DNA from: Crotophaga sulcirostris
Taxonomy: Eukaryota; Chordata; Aves; Cuculiformes; Crotophagidae
Reading direction: 5' to 3'
DNA length: 64,000 nt
Assembly: GCA_013397455.1 (NCBI GenBank)
Contig: VYZB01000379.1
Coordinates: 63,324-127,323 of the forward strand
The notes beneath the pieces are model-generated. The model saw nothing but the letters and a program-made list of their open reading frames with translations, had not been told where the DNA came from and made no database searches. The number at the start of each line of letters is the position of its first letter. The stretch's first letter is position 1. Shown piece by piece: positions 62,601 to 64,000 of the stretch. A program made the position numbers and the translations under genes.

Positions 62601-64000
62601 TTCTTCTATCCTCCTTCCTCAGTGTTCACCAGCCTGAGGTTGGATGGGTTGTAGGTACCATTTTTCATACAGGCATTTAACCCTTCCCTGTTGCTCTTGG
62701 GAAAGGTAAAGTGAAGACATGTATTTATCTATTGGAACTGGTGGCAGAAGAGGAATAACTTCATCCAAAAGACCTACCACATGATCTTATGCTGTGTTCA
62801 TGCACATAGAATACAACTTCCATCTAAGCCCTTTGCTTTGTGCCAAGAAGATGATGGAACAAGCACCAAAGATATAGTCCTAGGGTTTGGGCATACAGAC
62901 ACTGGGCTCTGTGATGTCTTTGCTGATAAGAAGCAAGCAGTAGCCACAGAAAAGCTGTAGGGGAACAAAGATGAAGTTTACTAGTGTGCAAGCCCAGCTT
63001 TTGCCCATTTGGCCAGATCCTTTGCTCTTTCTTTACTCCATTAAAATGGTCCTTGTGTTTTGAGGCTGTAATGCTATGTTCCAGAAAGAGAAACATGTAA
63101 CACTGGTGCTTCCCACAGAAAATGCTGGTGGAAGACTTCCGTGAATTGCGAGCTACTGTTGAGAAAATGGGACTTCTGAAGCCAAATCAACTCTTCTTCT
63201 TCCTGCACCTCGCTCACATTCTCCTGTTGGATATCTCTGCTTGGCTCATTCTCTTCTACTTTGGGACATCCTTAATGCCCTTTATTGTCTCTCTGTTGGT
63301 GCTGACCATTTCCCAGGTAAGCAACTAAGTCGACAGCATGTGGACTTGCATCAACTTTCATACACATAATACTATTGCAGTTTTCTAGTCCTCCATTTCC
63401 TTACTTGGCATAGTCCTTTGTCATAACATCAGGGAGGTTTAGAATGGAGATTAGGAAAAATTTCTTTACTGAAAGAGTGATGAAACATTGGAACTGGTTG
63501 GCCAGGGAACTGGCGGAGTCACCACTCCTGGAGGCATTAAATGTGTAGATGTGGCTCTTCAGGACAGAATTTAGTAGGCACAGTGGTGTTGGACTGATGA
63601 TTGGACCGTACGAGCTCAGAGGTCTTTTCCAACCTTAAATGATTCTATGAGTCTAAGATACTAAGAAGATAATCACTATATGGCATGTGTTTACAGAACG
63701 TGTAAAGAAGAAATTCTGCATGTGGGGAGCTCCTACTACATCTAGTCTGGGATTCTTTCAGCAAGATGTGTTCTGGGGCAAGACATAAGAGTATCAGGAT
63801 TTCATAGTTCCTTTCCAGTTGTCACTTTGGAGCAGCGTCTGTGAAATAAATCTTGATATTTCAAAGCAAAGGAAGGGTGTGATACTGTCCTGGTCTCAGT
63901 TTCTGTTTCTCTCCTCTCCCAGTGTTTTCTATTTCCTCTTCCAGGTCCAGGCTTCGTGGTTACAACATGATTTGGGACATCTTTCAGTATTCAAGAAGAT
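59367..64000 (+). CDS. Gene C: FADS1-like front-end fatty acid desaturase (acyl-CoA (8-3)-desaturase-like), exons 1-4, truncated by the window end
   Basis: Exons 59367-59603, 61670-61780, 63119-63316 and 63945-64000 (cut by the window edge) give the first 200 residues, with GT-AG introns. The b5 domain runs from [10 protein letters not shown] to HYAGQDAT with heme motif HPGG at residues 63-66; exon 2 gives the AFH histidine; exon 4 carries histidine box 1, HDLGH (63966-63980). [14 protein letters not shown] and GELAPDQPS place it with FADS1 rather than FADS2. DAFEAFH and KYLK are shared with gene B and differ from gene A, suggesting B and C are closer to each other. The chosen ATG has G at -3 and +4; an in-frame ATG at 59268 could add 33 residues. 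Boxes 2 and 3 lie outside the window, so completeness cannot be judged. Confidence 0.87.
59861..60542 (-). mobile_element. CR1 LINE fragment in gene C intron 1, longest in the window
   Basis: AAAATCATGGAATGGATTGG through GTGGCCTCCTCTGGACCCAT to AGCACCCCAAGTCCTTCTTG. About 680 bp, retaining a region lost from most copies. Confidence 0.88.
60569..60621 (+). mobile_element. Small CR1 internal fragment
   Basis: CTACAGGAAAACTGGGGAGG to AGTGTATGGATAGGAC, bounded by unrelated sequence on both sides. Confidence 0.6.
60822..61226 (+). mobile_element. CR1 LINE fragment in gene C intron 1
   Basis: From GACAGGCTGAGAGAGTTGGG to the 3' end CATTCTTTGATTCTATGATT. Confidence 0.87.
61670..61780 (+). CDS. Gene C exon 2
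   Basis: 111 bp. [20 protein letters not shown] then [17 protein letters not shown]. Acceptor TTGCAG, donor GTAAGT. Confidence 0.9.
63119..63316 (+). CDS. Gene C exon 3 (first membrane segments)
   Basis: 198 bp. [19 protein letters not shown], then hydrophobic runs around [13 protein letters not shown] and [11 protein letters not shown]. Donor GTAAGC. Confidence 0.9.
63432..63655 (+). mobile_element. CR1 LINE fragment in gene C intron 3
   Basis: From GAGGTTTAGAATGGAGATTA to the 3' end AATGATTCTATGAGTCTA; variant subfamily. Confidence 0.83.
63945..64000 (+). CDS. Gene C exon 4, partial (histidine box 1)
   Basis: The first 56 of an expected 102 bp. [18 protein letters not shown] carries histidine box 1 (HDLGH, 63966-63980). 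The window ends inside the exon. Confidence 0.88.

Overview
The window is avian nuclear DNA. About 39 recognisable CR1 retrotransposon fragments fill roughly 12 kb (about 19%, from my own span estimates). The genes are multi-exon with GT-AG introns and vertebrate front-end fatty acid desaturase exon sizes (111, 198, 102, 129, 61/58, 77, 98, 97, 80, 126 bp). I see no RNA genes, CRISPR arrays, bacterial operons or retroviral genes. The CR1 load is higher than I would expect for a chicken-like genome and would fit a CR1-rich lineage such as Piciformes; the species itself is not identified.

Three desaturase genes lie head-to-tail on the + strand. Gene A (2777..9038) lacks only its first exon, which is upstream of the window. 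It reads as the FADS1 (delta-5, acyl-CoA (8-3)) desaturase. Gene B (25928..37306) is complete: 12 exons, 448 codons, every splice site GT-AG, cytochrome b5 HPGG motif and three histidine boxes. It is FADS1-type but strongly remodelled in its membrane and substrate-channel exons. Gene C (59367 to window end) has exons 1-3 and part of exon 4 and runs off the right edge; it is also FADS1-type. All three share FRELR.TVEKMGL and the exon-2 ending around GELAPDQPS, which separates them from FADS2 (delta-6).

Between B and C, at 41109..41206, is a decayed exon 2 of the same family with a retained splice acceptor, a 13-nt net deletion, a frameshift and stops. The array therefore once held at least a fourth copy.

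Layout: 1..2776 is gene A intron 1 or 5' flank, opening with a 39-bp minisatellite built from a CR1 terminus; 2777..9038 gene A; 9039..about 10600 its probable 3' UTR; about 10600..25800 intergenic with CR1s; 25828..37306 gene B with a TATA-like promoter lacking a CpG island; 37307..37911 probable 3' UTR; 37912..59266 intergenic with many CR1s and the fossil exon; 59270..64000 a CpG-rich promoter and the first part of gene C.

Known biology of the family: these enzymes are endoplasmic-reticulum membrane proteins that take electrons from NADH-cytochrome b5 reductase through their own N-terminal b5 domain and introduce a double bond into a polyunsaturated acyl-CoA on the carboxyl side of existing ones. 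The best-founded novelty is gene B: an intact paralog that keeps all catalytic histidines while its substrate-facing exons have diverged to about 33-44% identity with gene A.
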